34,038 nt of DNA from an uncultured Clostridium sp. (GCA_947427205.1 CANEHB010000020.1:1-34038), one strand, 5' to 3'. Positions 15,270 to 23,690 are shown, counted from the first letter of the stretch. The notes: generated from the letters alone by a model not told the origin. Made by a program: numbers and translations.

Positions 15270-16733
15270 TTAATTTACATTTTCTCCTTTTTTTATCCAA
15301 ACAGATACACTACCATCGTTGCAATAGAAGATTCCATTTCCTTCATTATCAACATATACTGGTTCAGATAAGTTTCCTGTACAATCATAAAACACTGAAT
15401 TTGCCAAGTTTTTTCCAACATTCATTTGTATACATCCACCTCTTTCATCAGACATAACAACTGCTAATCCTGAATTTGGATGTTCATAATCACCAAGTCT
15501 AGTAAATCCTATAACATTTCTATGATTAAAGTAATCGTATTGTTCTCCATAAGCATAATACTTTCTTACTTTTAATAAAATGTCTAACATATTTTGCTTT
15601 GGTGTTACTTCTTTTTCTGGTATTCCATAATAATCTCCATAAAATACGCATGGAAAACCATTCTTTCTAAGTAATATAAGTGAATATGCTAAAGGCTTAA
15701 ACCAATCTAATATCCATGATTCTAACGCTTGACCTTGTTGCGTATCATGGTTATCCACAAAAGTAACTGCTTTATCTGGATTTGATGCAACTATTGTTCC
15801 ATCAAATATTTGGCTCATATTGAATTCTCCATTACTAATTGATGCTCTATAAAAATTATAATGTAATGGTACATCAAACAAACTCATACATCCTTCTGTT
15901 TTATTTATGTATTCATTTATTACATCTATATTTGTACTCCAGTACTCTCCAACAGAAAACAGCTTTTTACCTGTATATTCTCTTAAATCTCCTAACCATT
16001 CTGGATAGAATTCACATCTTATATGTTTTACTGCATCTAATCTAAATCCATCTACTGAAGTTGTATCTATATACCATCTACCCCACTTTTTCAACTCTCT
16101 AATAACATCAAAATTGTTTAAGTCTATATCTGCTCCCATTAAGTAATCATAGTTACCATTTTCCTTATCTACGCTCTCATCCCAATGTTTTCCATAGAAC
16201 TTATAAATTGCTGCTGTTCCAGTATTTTCGTCCCAATCAATACCATGAAAATGTGTCCAATCCCATTTAAAATCTGAATACATATTTCCTCTTCCTGGAA
16301 ATGTATATTTAGTCCAAACTCTAATTGGTTTTGCTTCAGTTAAACTTATATTTCTGTTTGAAGCATCATCTATAACAGCTAAAACATCTTCTGTTTCATC
16401 TGCTCCCATTTTATGGTTAAGCACAATATCTGCTAAAACCTTTATATTATTTTCGCGCAACACTTTTATTGCATTTACATATTCATCTTTTGTTCCATAC
16501 TTTGTAGGAATAGCACCTTTTTGGTCAAATTCTCCTAAATCATATACATCATACACTCCATAACCTACATCATCTTTTCCTCCTGCACCTTTATACGCTG
16601 GTGGTAGCCAAAGATGGGTTATACCGATATTCTCTAAATGTTTAGCATCTTTTGTAAGCTTATTCCAAAGTGTAGAATCACTAGGTAAATACCACTCAAA
16701 ATATTGCATCATAGTATTATTCGTTCCAGGCAA
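15270..16733 (-). CDS. Intracellular alpha-amylase, GH13 (subfamily 5-like)
   Basis: Hydrolyses internal alpha-1,4 glucosidic bonds in starch, glycogen or maltodextrins. The barrel motifs are present (numbering from a GTG at 16742): region I DIVLNH (105-110), region II GFRLDAVKH with nucleophile Asp236, region III GEYW with acid/base Glu266, and region IV FVDNHD with Asp333. The N-terminal MMQYFEWYLP is typical of bacterial cytoplasmic/liquefying GH13_5 enzymes. No signal peptide is present, so it probably acts on internal glycogen or imported dextrins. AGGAG lies 8 nt before a TTG at 16733, the preferred start (487 residues); the GTG at 16742 overlaps that site. It is the last gene of Nudix-MscS-patatin-amylase, 22 nt after patatin. 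Confidence 0.95.
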   Translation of the reverse strand: MPGTNNTMMQYFEWYLPSDSTLWNKLTKDAKHLENIGITHLWLPPAYKGAGGKDDVGYGVYDVYDLGEFDQKGAIPTKYGTKDEYVNAIKVLRENNIKVLADIVLNHKMGADETEDVLAVIDDASNRNISLTEAKPIRVWTKYTFPGRGNMYSDFKWDWTHFHGIDWDENTGTAAIYKFYGKHWDESVDKENGNYDYLMGADIDLNNFDVIRELKKWGRWYIDTTSVDGFRLDAVKHIRCEFYPEWLGDLREYTGKKLFSVGEYWSTNIDVINEYINKTEGCMSLFDVPLHYNFYRASISNGEFNMSQIFDGTIVASNPDKAVTFVDNHDTQQGQALESWILDWFKPLAYSLILLRKNGFPCVFYGDYYGIPEKEVTPKQNMLDILLKVRKYYAYGEQYDYFNHRNVIGFTRLGDYEHPNSGLAVVMSDERGGCIQMNVGKNLANSVFYDCTGNLSEPVYVDNEGNGIFYCNDGSVSVWIKKGENVN

Positions 16734-16755
16734 ATCTATCACTCCTAATCTTTAT

Positions 16756-17610
16756 TTATTTCATTAGTTTTAATATTTCTTCTTTTTTATTCATTATTGT
16801 ATCATATCCTGTTTGTACTAATTTATCTGCATCATCTATTTCTAAAAGGCTTGCACCTCTAGCATCTATTTCAATAGCTAAATCTGCTTCTTTTTGTGCT
16901 TTTCTAACATCTTTTAAAGAAAATATATCTACAGTTCTAAGTAATATTGCAAGTATATCTTCTTTAGGCTCATAATCATCTATTCTAAAACTTAAAGCTA
17001 ATGTTTTATCTGCTCCCATATCTTTTAAAATCTTTACTGGCAAATTGTCTTTGGTTCCACCGTCTATAAAATTATATTTTCCATATTGGCATGGCGTATA
17101 TACACCTGGAAAAGACATACTAGCTCTTGTTGCTGTAGCAATTGGCGCATCATAAATGTAATCTATATCATCATCTTTTATATCAATTCTCTTCGATAAA
17201 AATATACATTCTTTTGTTGATATTGTATCTACTGTTGCTATTGCGTAAGGAATTTTTATTTGATTCATATTAGTTATATTTTTATCTTTTGATACTTCTT
17301 TTACTAAGTTTTCAATGTTTTCTCCTGGAACTAATCCTTCAATTTTGGCTACTCCTGAGGTTATATATGAAAATCCTGCCTTAAATATTGGTCTTTTTTC
17401 TATTTTTGTAAGCATTTTATAGCATTCCATTGTTTTTTCTTTTATTTCATCAGTTGTATATTCCATTGCATAAAAACTTGCGAATATACTTCCAGAACTT
17501 GTACCTGATAAATAATCTATTTTTATTCCTAAATCTTCTAATGCTTTTAGAGCTCCTATATGAGCTAATCCTTTTAATCCTCCACCTGCTAACGCTACTC
17601 CTAAACTCAT
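16756..17610 (-). CDS. Patatin-like phospholipase (RssA/YlbK type)
   Basis: Patatin-like enzymes are Ser-Asp dyad lipid acyl hydrolases. The 284-residue product has the oxyanion loop GGGLKG (9-14), the nucleophile elbow GTSSG with Ser38, and the second dyad motif DGG with Asp183 (FIDGGTKDNLP). Length and order fit small bacterial RssA/YlbK-like cytoplasmic members. No signal peptide is seen. Its ATG directly follows the TAA of mscS with no gap, so translation is coupled. A role in phospholipid turnover is inferred; the pairing with a mechanosensitive channel may reflect a membrane-stress theme. Confidence 0.93.
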   Translation of the reverse strand: MSLGVALAGGGLKGLAHIGALKALEDLGIKIDYLSGTSSGSIFASFYAMEYTTDEIKEKTMECYKMLTKIEKRPIFKAGFSYITSGVAKIEGLVPGENIENLVKEVSKDKNITNMNQIKIPYAIATVDTISTKECIFLSKRIDIKDDDIDYIYDAPIATATRASMSFPGVYTPCQYGKYNFIDGGTKDNLPVKILKDMGADKTLALSFRIDDYEPKEDILAILLRTVDIFSLKDVRKAQKEADLAIEIDARGASLLEIDDADKLVQTGYDTIMNKKEEILKLMK

Positions 17611-18699
17611 TTATTCTTCTGATTCTCCTTTTCCTTCTCTTACATATAAAGTTTGTGTTGGATATGCTAAATCAATGTTTTCCTTTTCTACTAAAAATAA
17701 TAAACTACATAATATATCTTGTTGTGCTTTTAAAAATTTAACATATTCTGACTGTCTAACATACAGAAATATTTTTATATCTGTACTACAACTTGATATT
17801 GCATTTACATTTACTTCAACTGTTTCTTTTATTACTTCTGGATTATTTTGCAAAACCAATTTAATTTCTTTAACAACTTTTCTTACTTTCTCAGATGGTG
17901 TCTCTAAACTTAAATTTAGAACGCAATCAAATCTTCTGCTTGTTAATCTATTCCAATTTATAACAGATGTTGATGTTATCGTTGAGTTTGGAATAGTAAT
18001 AACTGTATTATTAGCAGCTTTTATACGTGTACTTCTAAATGTTATATCTATTACTGATCCTTGAAATTCTCCAACTTCTATCCAATCACCAATTACAAAT
18101 GGTTTATCTGTTAAAATTGTTGCTCCACTTAACATTCCTTTAACTAAATCTTGTGCAGCTAAGGCTATCGCCGCACTTCCTATTCCTAAACCAGTAACTA
18201 AAGTTCCAATTCCACCAAAATCAATATCCCATCCTACTATTTTTTTTATTACAAAGACAAATGATATTATCCACAAAATTCCTCTTAGTATTTTACAAGT
18301 AAATTTATTTATAGCTTTATTTTCTGATTTAAAAAATTTTTTATAAACTATTGACTCTTCAGTTATTAATGTTGCTATCGCTTTAGTTATGTAATACACT
18401 ACTATAGTTTCAAATACTGCATTTGATATAACTATAAACCTTTTACTTGTTGGCAAAATATTAATCATAAGAAAAACACCCAATAATAAAAAGAACAAAT
18501 TTAATGGTTTATACATAGTGCTATCTTTTGGATTCTTTTTATTTTTAGTTAATTTATAATATGTTTTTATTAAAATCTTAGCAAAAAGTGATTTAAAAAT
18601 TATAAAGAAAACTAAAACACCTAAACCGATTTGTATATCAAAAATTTTAAGTAAATTTTCTAAATCAATTGATGTTAGCATTTCTCTCAATTCTTCCAT
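17611..18699 (-). CDS. mscS: Small-conductance mechanosensitive channel, MscS family
   Basis: MscS channels open under membrane tension and release solutes on hypo-osmotic shock. The 362-residue product has four hydrophobic helices at about 25-45, 67-85, 88-113 and 137-157, then the pore helix with its Gly/Ala pattern (GLGIGSAAIALAAQDL, about 170-185). The soluble beta domain follows with FVIGDWIEVGEFQGSV and TVITIPNSTI, all family hallmarks. The C-terminal alpha/beta domain ends near 350. Two N-terminal helices beyond the E. coli minimum are present. GGAGG stands 5 nt before the ATG. The start overlaps the end of the Nudix gene by 13 nt, and the stop abuts patatin. Confidence 0.95.
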   Translation of the reverse strand: MEELREMLTSIDLENLLKIFDIQIGLGVLVFFIIFKSLFAKILIKTYYKLTKNKKNPKDSTMYKPLNLFFLLLGVFLMINILPTSKRFIVISNAVFETIVVYYITKAIATLITEESIVYKKFFKSENKAINKFTCKILRGILWIISFVFVIKKIVGWDIDFGGIGTLVTGLGIGSAAIALAAQDLVKGMLSGATILTDKPFVIGDWIEVGEFQGSVIDITFRSTRIKAANNTVITIPNSTITSTSVINWNRLTSRRFDCVLNLSLETPSEKVRKVVKEIKLVLQNNPEVIKETVEVNVNAISSCSTDIKIFLYVRQSEYVKFLKAQQDILCSLLFLVEKENIDLAYPTQTLYVREGKGESEE

Positions 18700-19238
18700 T
18701 TTTTCCTCCGTTTATTATTTTTTAAATAATATGTTAAAATTGCTATGTTTACATGTGCAGCTTCAAATTTGTTTTCTAAAGCATCCTTTATACAATCTTC
18801 TATATTAATTTTTTCTATACTTAAAATTTCTTCTGTATCATCTAAATGTTGCTTTCCTTTTTCAAAGTCTTTTGCAATATACACATAAACTTTTTCATTA
18901 GTGTATCCACATGAAGCATAAAAATCAATTAAAAATTCAATATTATTTGCTTTTATTCCTGTCTCTTCTTCTAACTCTCTTATTGCTGCCTGTTTTGGAT
19001 TTTCTCCTTTATCAATCATTCCCGCTGGAAGTTCTAGTAAATCTTTTCCTACTACTTCTCTATATTGTTTAACAAATATAATTTCATTATTATTATTTAC
19101 TGGTAAAATAACAACTGCATCTCCTGGCTCTACACAGTCTCTAACATATTTTACGTTATCTTCTCGCTCATAGATTTTTTGAACGATGTTAAATCTAGGT
19201 CCGTTATATTTTATTTCTTCGCTAATTAATTTATTCAA
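18687..19238 (-). CDS. Nudix hydrolase, ADP-ribose pyrophosphatase type
   Basis: Cleaves ADP-ribose or related nucleoside diphosphate sugars to a nucleotide and a sugar phosphate. The full Nudix box Gx5Ex7REUxEExGU is present at about 73-95 of the 183-residue product (GMIDKGENPKQAA then IRELEEETGI). Upstream FVKQYREVVGKDLLELPAG is typical of the NudF/ADPRase group. The start is set at the TTG at 19238: AGGAG lies 7 nt upstream, and the predicted promoter gives a leader of about 23 nt. An ATG at 19253 would place that same AGGAG inside the gene and leave almost no leader. It is the first gene of the Nudix-MscS-patatin-amylase operon. Confidence 0.93.
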   Translation of the reverse strand: MNKLISEEIKYNGPRFNIVQKIYEREDNVKYVRDCVEPGDAVVILPVNNNNEIIFVKQYREVVGKDLLELPAGMIDKGENPKQAAIRELEEETGIKANNIEFLIDFYASCGYTNEKVYVYIAKDFEKGKQHLDDTEEILSIEKINIEDCIKDALENKFEAAHVNIAILTYYLKNNKRRKKWKN

Positions 19239-19267
19239 AATTCTTCTCCTCATAATAATACAGATTA

Positions 19268-19296
19268 ATTATATATTAAAAGAAAAAAAATGTATA
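19268..19296 (-). promoter_or_regulatory. Promoter of the Nudix-MscS-patatin-amylase operon
   Basis: On the minus strand TATACA (19296-19291, four of six), 17 nt, and a perfect TATAAT (19273-19268). The start near 19261 fits the TTG start codon at 19238 and not the ATG at 19253. Confidence 0.6.
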
Positions 19297-19384
19297 CCTT
19301 TTTTTGGAAAAACATAAATACAGTATTTTTTTCAATATATATTGTGCATCTTTTGACAATTTTATCGTGGATTTTTTGAAAAGT

Positions 19385-19428
19385 AATTAAGAGGTTTTAT
19401 TGCAATATGTCAATAAAACCTCTTAATT
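19385..19428. terminator. Long perfect hairpin after the 107-aa gene
   Basis: Perfect 18-bp stem 19385-19402 with 19411-19428, 8-nt loop. The U-tract is modest on both strands. It lies 31 nt past the stop of the 19460-19783 gene and probably ends its transcript. Confidence 0.7.
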
Positions 19429-19436
19429 ATTATTTT

Positions 19437-19466
19437 CTATTTTATTATTTACTATTTTATTATTTA
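19437..19466. repeat. Two-copy 15-bp tandem repeat across a stop codon
   Basis: The unit CTATTTTATTATTTA occurs at 19437-19451 and 19452-19466 with no mismatch. The second copy contains the TAA (19462-19460) of the 107-residue gene, so the duplication touches its last codons. Confidence 0.75.
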
Positions 19467-19783
19467 CTTTCTACTCCTGTACTTTCAATCGCTTTTAGTA
19501 AATCTTTATCTTCTATAAATGATCTGTCTATTATTTCTAAATAATATTTTATTGCTTCTCTTTCTTCACTTGTAATTTCTGTTGAATTATATAACTCAAT
19601 ATTTTTTCTTAACAACTCTTTTGAACTTTCTGGTACTTTATACTGCCCTTCCTGTTCATTTATTTCTTTTGTTATATTATTAAATAAATTTTCTGCATAT
19701 TCTGTTCCATAATATTTTTTTATTATATCTTGAATTTGTTGTTTTTTATTTTCTAATTCTGTTCCATCTTCTAACTCATTCAT
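19460..19783 (-). CDS. Hypothetical protein, 107 aa, putative ECF target
   Basis: I recognise no family. The product is acidic and helical (NKKQQIQDIIKKYYGTEY; LLRKNIELYNSTEITSEER), with no signal peptide or membrane segment, so it is probably cytoplasmic. The ATG at 19783 has no close Shine-Dalgarno match of its own. GGAG precedes a six-codon frame at 19800-19780 whose TGA overlaps this ATG (ATGA), so translation may be coupled. A promoter matching that of the ECF sigma operon lies at 19903-19932, giving a leader of about 115 nt. Control by the sigma factor at 23131-23658 is inferred from that match. Confidence 0.7.
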   Translation of the reverse strand: MNELEDGTELENKKQQIQDIIKKYYGTEYAENLFNNITKEINEQEGQYKVPESSKELLRKNIELYNSTEITSEEREAIKYYLEIIDRSFIEDKDLLKAIESTGVESK

Positions 19784-19800
19784 TTCTTTTTATTATTCAT
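19780..19800 (-). CDS. Possible six-codon leader peptide (MNNKKK)
   Basis: GGAGAAAAGT stands directly before an ATG at 19800, which opens a frame of six codons ending in TGA at 19782-19780. That TGA overlaps the ATG of the 107-residue gene. It may be a coupling device, or mark a frame change at the start of that gene. Too short to be sure. Confidence 0.35.
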   Translation of the reverse strand: MNNKKK

Positions 19801-19902
19801 ACTTTTCTCCACTTATTCATTATTAATAATAACATAATAACATAAATACAAAAAAAATTGTAGTTATTTATAACTTTTTCGCTTTTTCATGAAACTTTAT
19901 AT

Positions 19903-19932
19903 ATAAGATACCAAAAAGATTTATTTGGTTTC
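19903..19932 (-). promoter_or_regulatory. ECF-type promoter toward the 107-aa gene (site B)
   Basis: On the minus strand GAAACC (19932-19927), 17 nt, then ATCTTAT (19909-19903) followed by ATATA. It matches the promoter in front of the sigma operon (site A, 23691-23720) in both boxes, in the spacing, and in most of the spacer including AAAT and TTTTT. Confidence 0.7.
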
Positions 19933-19960
19933 ATTAAATTTTCAAAAATTTTAAATTTTT

Positions 19961-19990
19961 GAAACCATTTTATTAAAAATTTAATCTAAT
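19961..19990 (+). promoter_or_regulatory. ECF-type promoter toward the Spo0A-like gene (site C)
   Basis: On the plus strand GAAACC (19961-19966), 17 nt, then ATCTAAT (19984-19990) followed by TATATATA. Boxes and spacing match sites A and B, but the spacer sequence does not. A start near 19997 leaves a leader of about 28 nt to the ATG at 20026. Sites B and C are divergent in one 224-nt intergenic region. Confidence 0.6.
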
Positions 19991-20025
19991 TATATATATA
20001 AGAAAAAATGGAGGAAAATTTTATT

Positions 20026-20757
20026 ATGATAAATGCACTATTAGTCGAAAGAGATATTGAAAATAGTATAGAATTAGCAAACACTATTCATATGAAAATT
20101 AAAAATTTAAGAATTTCAGCAATTACTAATAAACTTACCAATATAAAACATGTATTAACAAAACATGATATTGATATAATTTTAATGAATATTAATTGTT
20201 TTCAAAATATGAAAACAATTAAAGAAGATAAATTTTTAAATAGTAAATATAAAAATTCAGTTATTTTAATTTCAAATAATAAATCTATTAAAAATAATTC
20301 TATCTCAAGATCATATATTTATGATTATATTACAAATACTGATAATATCAGTAATCTTATAGAACCAATTAACGAATTAGTCAAATTGAAAATTGATAAC
20401 AAAGTATATAATATTAAAGATTCTAAAGAAAATATTACTAAGAAGAAAATAAAAAAAGAATTAGCTAATTTAAGATATAAACTTTCACATAAAGGAACTC
20501 AATATATAATCGAAACAATATATTTTTTATATAAAACATCTGATTATTACAATAATAATTATGAAAGAGATATTTACCCTATAATAGCCCAAAAATTAGA
20601 AACTTCTGCACATAATATAAAATGTAATATTAGAAATGCAACAGAAAAAATGAAATCTACATGGGAAGAAAATGAATTATTAAAATATTTAAACAATCCT
20701 TCTGATTCTAATTTAGGACCTAAAAGAATTATTGAATTTGTTTTAACAAAAATATAG
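20026..20757 (+). CDS. Spo0A-like response regulator, atypical receiver
   Basis: The C-terminal half (about 145-243 of 243) matches the Spo0A DNA-binding domain: GTQYIIETIYFLYKTSDYY, then YPIIAQKLETSAHNIKCNIR and ATEKMKSTW, the order of the trans-activation helices in Spo0A. The N-terminal half looks like a receiver domain (NALLVERD for beta-1), but the position of the phospho-accepting Asp is Asn55 in DIIL-MNIN, so normal phosphorylation is doubtful. The start is set at the ATG at 20026, 11 nt after GGAGG; an ATG at 20008 would contain that GGAGG within its own codons and has no site. It is the only convincing plus-strand gene. An ECF-type promoter lies ahead, and a Spo0E-like gene is 3.7 kb away. 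It is a paralogue or divergent member rather than canonical Spo0A. Confidence 0.83.
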   Translation: MINALLVERDIENSIELANTIHMKIKNLRISAITNKLTNIKHVLTKHDIDIILMNINCFQNMKTIKEDKFLNSKYKNSVILISNNKSIKNNSISRSYIYDYITNTDNISNLIEPINELVKLKIDNKVYNIKDSKENITKKKIKKELANLRYKLSHKGTQYIIETIYFLYKTSDYYNNNYERDIYPIIAQKLETSAHNIKCNIRNATEKMKSTWEENELLKYLNNPSDSNLGPKRIIEFVLTKI

Positions 20758-20809
20758 TTATTTGCACTTCAAATAATTATACTAAATGGAAATTTTAAGT
20801 TAAGAAAAA

Positions 20810-20833
20810 CGTGGGCCTGTAGTAGCGCCCACG
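20810..20833. terminator. GC-rich terminator between convergent genes
   Basis: CGTGGGC (20810-20816) pairs with GCCCACG (20827-20833). On the minus strand TTTTTC follows, fitting the secreted-protein gene at 20932; on the plus strand AAAAAGTTTTT follows, so it may also stop Spo0A-like transcripts. Confidence 0.82.
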
Positions 20834-20931
20834 AAAAAGTTTTTGGATGCATTTTGTTGCAATTGTTAATAGCTCATCAATATTCAATTGTAAATTACTA
20901 AGGCGTCATCATTTCCTGCCGTTACCCGTGA

Positions 20932-21474
20932 TCAGTCAGTGTAAACATTAAAAAAGCTCATAAATATCTTTCTAAAGTTTCCATTCGAAGCACCAGCAGA
21001 TGCAGTATCAATCCATATATCAATAGATTGATTCTTAGAAACATTTAATACTTCTGCTTGATCTATGATTCCATTTGTTTCCTCGAATTTGAATTCTTTT
21101 TCATAAATCTTTACACCGTTCCGCGTCATCTTGACTTTAAGATTTATATTACCAATACCTTGATCTTCTGAAGCCCTATTATACAATGTCGCAAACAAAA
21201 TTCTGTGAATACGATCGTCATTAGGAAGATTAACGGTAGCTATTTTAACATAGTTTCTGTCTCCCAAAACTTGAGGATCAATAACATTTCTGATTGCACC
21301 ATACGCAAGGTTTGTAGATGTCGCTGCTCTTGTAGTCATCTCTTCCTGCTCAATATTCTCTGCTTCATCTACATCACATTCTGCTGCATAAACTGGTGTA
21401 GTTGCACATGCAATAACACACATTATCATTGCCAGCATTAAACTACTAATTTTTGCAAAAAGTTTTTTCTTCAT
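20932..21474 (-). CDS. Secreted protein of unknown function, foreign composition
   Basis: The 180-residue product has a classical signal peptide: MKKKLFAKISS, a hydrophobic core, then PVYA-AE with predicted cleavage after residue 30. A lipobox-like VIAC (20-23) lies inside the hydrophobic core, but the downstream signal-peptidase I site is the better reading. The mature part begins with an acidic, low-complexity segment (ECDVDEAENIEQEEMTT) and continues into a strand-rich domain (INLKVKMTRNGVKIYEKEF). I do not recognise the family. The start is at the ATG at 21474 because GGAGG lies 5 nt upstream. Codon choice is much less AT-biased than neighbours, and it has its own GC-rich terminator, so recent transfer is likely. 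Confidence 0.82.
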   Translation of the reverse strand: MKKKLFAKISSLMLAMIMCVIACATTPVYAAECDVDEAENIEQEEMTTRAATSTNLAYGAIRNVIDPQVLGDRNYVKIATVNLPNDDRIHRILFATLYNRASEDQGIGNINLKVKMTRNGVKIYEKEFKFEETNGIIDQAEVLNVSKNQSIDIWIDTASAGASNGNFRKIFMSFFNVYTD

Positions 21475-21718
21475 TTTTACCTCCAGCATAATTGCTTTCT
21501 TGTTGTTATGCAACTTTTTGCACCCTAAACTTTTATATCAAATCCAATGTTGTTACATTATGGATTATGATTCAATATGTATGAAAAATTCGTACTGATA
21601 AATTATAAATCATTTTTAAACAAATGCAAGAAAAAGATAAAAAAGATAAATTTTTTTCTGTAAAATCTACCAAATTCTTATATTTTATAATTAAAATTAA
21701 ATCCTATATAAACTATAT

Positions 21719-21757
21719 AAAATTAAGAGTGTATCATAAGGAAACACTCTTAATTTT
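21719..21757 (-). terminator. Terminator of the sigma/anti-sigma operon
   Basis: Perfect 14-bp stem 21719-21732 with 21744-21757, 11-nt loop; the 3' arm ends in TTTT on the minus strand. It lies 16 nt past the anti-sigma stop. Confidence 0.75.
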
Positions 21758-21773
21758 ATATACTATCATTATA

Positions 21774-23138
21774 TTAATTATTTACTTTTTCCAATTCAAT
21801 TTTTACTGGTTGATCTTTAAAATATATTACTAAAGTTATCTTATCAATATAATCATCATATTTAGTTATATCACAAGTACAATGATAATCATATATCTTA
21901 TTCTCTTTATATGGATCGCCATATCCACCACCATACATTATTTTAAATTTTTCACCGTTTGAAGTCATTGCATATGAACCTTCATTTTTATAATCTATCC
22001 AAGAACAAAAATTATTAATTATATTATCAAATAAACATACATTTTTAAAATACTCTTCATACAAGTCTGCATATTCTTCGCTATCATAAAATTCTACTAC
22101 TTTTTCTCTAGTCTCAAAAGCTTTCATTTTTCCTAGTTCTGCTGGAAATATTGGCATTTCAACATTTGATATTTCTATTCCTATTTCCAGCCCAGTATCA
22201 GTTAGTTTTGCTTCATAAAGATTAAAATCCTTATTATCACAACTAACTACTTTATACGTATCATAAGTACGATTATACATATTTTCTGGCACATCTAAAC
22301 TAAATTGCCAATTCCCATTTAGTGTAATATTTTTAAGGTTTTTTTCTGTTAAACGTTCTTCATCATTTATTAAGTCAATTTTTGTAAAGTATATATTTAA
22401 TTTTTTAGAATTAGAATATTTATCATTAATATAATATATGTTATTAACTTCTATAAAGTTTTCACTTTTATGATATTCTCTAGGCATATTACGAATATCA
22501 AATAAAGTATAATCTGGATAATCAAAATCCATATTATTGTTTTTGCAATATTCTTTAAAATTTTCGCAATCCCAACGATTAAAATATAAAACTTCGTTAT
22601 TTTCATCTACTATAAATAAATCCGATAATACTATAGCATGTGAGCCTTCATAATCTACATTTCCATTTATAGTGTCTCCTAAACTTACATAGTCACATAT
22701 CTTATTTTCAAATTCAAAATAAAAATCTAAACTTAAATTTGAATCTGTCATAAGAAATTCATCAATTTTTACTTTAACATTTGTGCTATCTATAACTTCA
22801 TTATTTTCAATAATTTGAACATTTTGAGACATATCATTCATTTCTGGTTTTGCTATATATCCATTATCTATAGCTATATCAACTCCTCTTCCTAGCCCAA
22901 AGTTTTCAAACCCTGCTTTTACAAAATTTTCTATTTCTTTTGCAAATACTACCCCTGTTATTAAAAATATAAAACAACAAGCAATAGCTAAATCAAATTT
23001 TAAATGATGTATTTTTGTTTTTTTAGTTTTATTTTTTTCAAGAGTTTCAAATGTCGAATATATTGTGCTATCAAAACTTTCATGTGACTTTAATTCTTTT
23101 GATACAATATCTTTTATAAAATTATCTATATTATCCAT
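21774..23138 (-). CDS. Membrane anti-sigma factor, DUF4179 type
   Basis: The 454-residue product has a cytoplasmic N-terminus of about 48 residues (NIDNFIKDIVSKELKSHESF), one membrane helix (about 49-66, LAIACCFIFLITGVVFA), and a large extracellular part. After the helix, KEIENFVKAGFENFGLGRG and the following strand-rich region match the pattern of DUF4179 proteins, which are usually encoded right after ECF sigma factors. It overlaps the sigma gene by 8 nt. The expected role is to hold the sigma factor at the membrane until an envelope signal releases it. The signal is unknown, and no protease site can be identified by eye. Confidence 0.87.
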   Translation of the reverse strand: MDNIDNFIKDIVSKELKSHESFDSTIYSTFETLEKNKTKKTKIHHLKFDLAIACCFIFLITGVVFAKEIENFVKAGFENFGLGRGVDIAIDNGYIAKPEMNDMSQNVQIIENNEVIDSTNVKVKIDEFLMTDSNLSLDFYFEFENKICDYVSLGDTINGNVDYEGSHAIVLSDLFIVDENNEVLYFNRWDCENFKEYCKNNNMDFDYPDYTLFDIRNMPREYHKSENFIEVNNIYYINDKYSNSKKLNIYFTKIDLINDEERLTEKNLKNITLNGNWQFSLDVPENMYNRTYDTYKVVSCDNKDFNLYEAKLTDTGLEIGIEISNVEMPIFPAELGKMKAFETREKVVEFYDSEEYADLYEEYFKNVCLFDNIINNFCSWIDYKNEGSYAMTSNGEKFKIMYGGGYGDPYKENKIYDYHCTCDITKYDDYIDKITLVIYFKDQPVKIELEKVNN

Positions 23139-23658
23139 CTATACATCCCTCCTTTAAATCTTCCATAATCTTTTTTCTAGCTCTATATAGCTTAGTTTTT
23201 ACAGTATTACTATTAATTTTTAATATTTTCGATATTTCTTCTACTTTATAGCCTTCATTATAGTACAAAACTACTATTGTTCGCTCATCACTATTTAACG
23301 GTCTTAATAAAGCATCAAATTCAATATTAGAATTAATATCATGAACTTTGGGTATAAATTTTTCACCTTCCATAAAATCATAAGAAACAATATTATCTTT
23401 TTGTTTTCGATTATAAATGGCATTACACTTATTTATTAATATAGTTATAATCCAAGATTTAAATTTTGACACATTTACTAATTTATGTATTGATTCATAA
23501 GCTGATATAATTGTTTCTTGTATTGCATCATCAATATCTTCTATATTAGAAAGTCTTGTTTTTGCTATTTTATATAAATCGTTTTTATAATAAATTATTA
23601 GTTCTTGAAAAGCTTTATTATCGCCTTTTTTTGCTCTTTTTATTAGTTCATCAAGCAT
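23131..23658 (-). CDS. ECF-type RNA polymerase sigma factor
   Basis: The 175-residue product has the two-domain plan of ECF sigma factors. Region 2 (about 10-85) includes AFQELIIYYKNDLYKIA, DIDDAIQETIISAYESI and FKSWIITILINKC. Region 4 (about 115-168) has the helix-turn-helix VEEISKILKINSNTVKTKL then YRARKKI. AAAGGAG precedes the ATG at 23658. The gene overlaps the anti-sigma gene and starts behind a GAAACC-N17-ATCTTAT promoter, so autoregulation is likely. Two more copies of that promoter in 19903-19990 suggest that the 107-residue and Spo0A-like genes belong to its regulon. Confidence 0.95.
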   Translation of the reverse strand: MLDELIKRAKKGDNKAFQELIIYYKNDLYKIAKTRLSNIEDIDDAIQETIISAYESIHKLVNVSKFKSWIITILINKCNAIYNRKQKDNIVSYDFMEGEKFIPKVHDINSNIEFDALLRPLNSDERTIVVLYYNEGYKVEEISKILKINSNTVKTKLYRARKKIMEDLKEGCIDG

Positions 23659-23690
23659 TTTTTTCTCCTTTTATAATTTTCTATCTATAT

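Noticed and set aside
19437..19466. 15-bp tandem repeat as a second CRISPR or attachment site
   Set aside because: Only two directly adjoining AT-only copies without spacers; simple slippage explains it.
20997..21474. Secreted protein as a lipoprotein
   Set aside because: VIAC fits a lipobox loosely but lies in the middle of the hydrophobic core, and a better signal peptidase I site follows at PVYA-A.
21624..21833. 69-codon plus-strand frame between the secreted-protein and anti-sigma genes
   Set aside because: It runs through the perfect terminator hairpin at 21719-21757 and into the anti-sigma coding end, with a low-complexity Ile/Tyr/Phe product.
23051..23057. TGTCGAA (0A-box core) inside the anti-sigma gene
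   Set aside because: It is within coding sequence, away from any promoter, and a 7-bp match is expected by chance.
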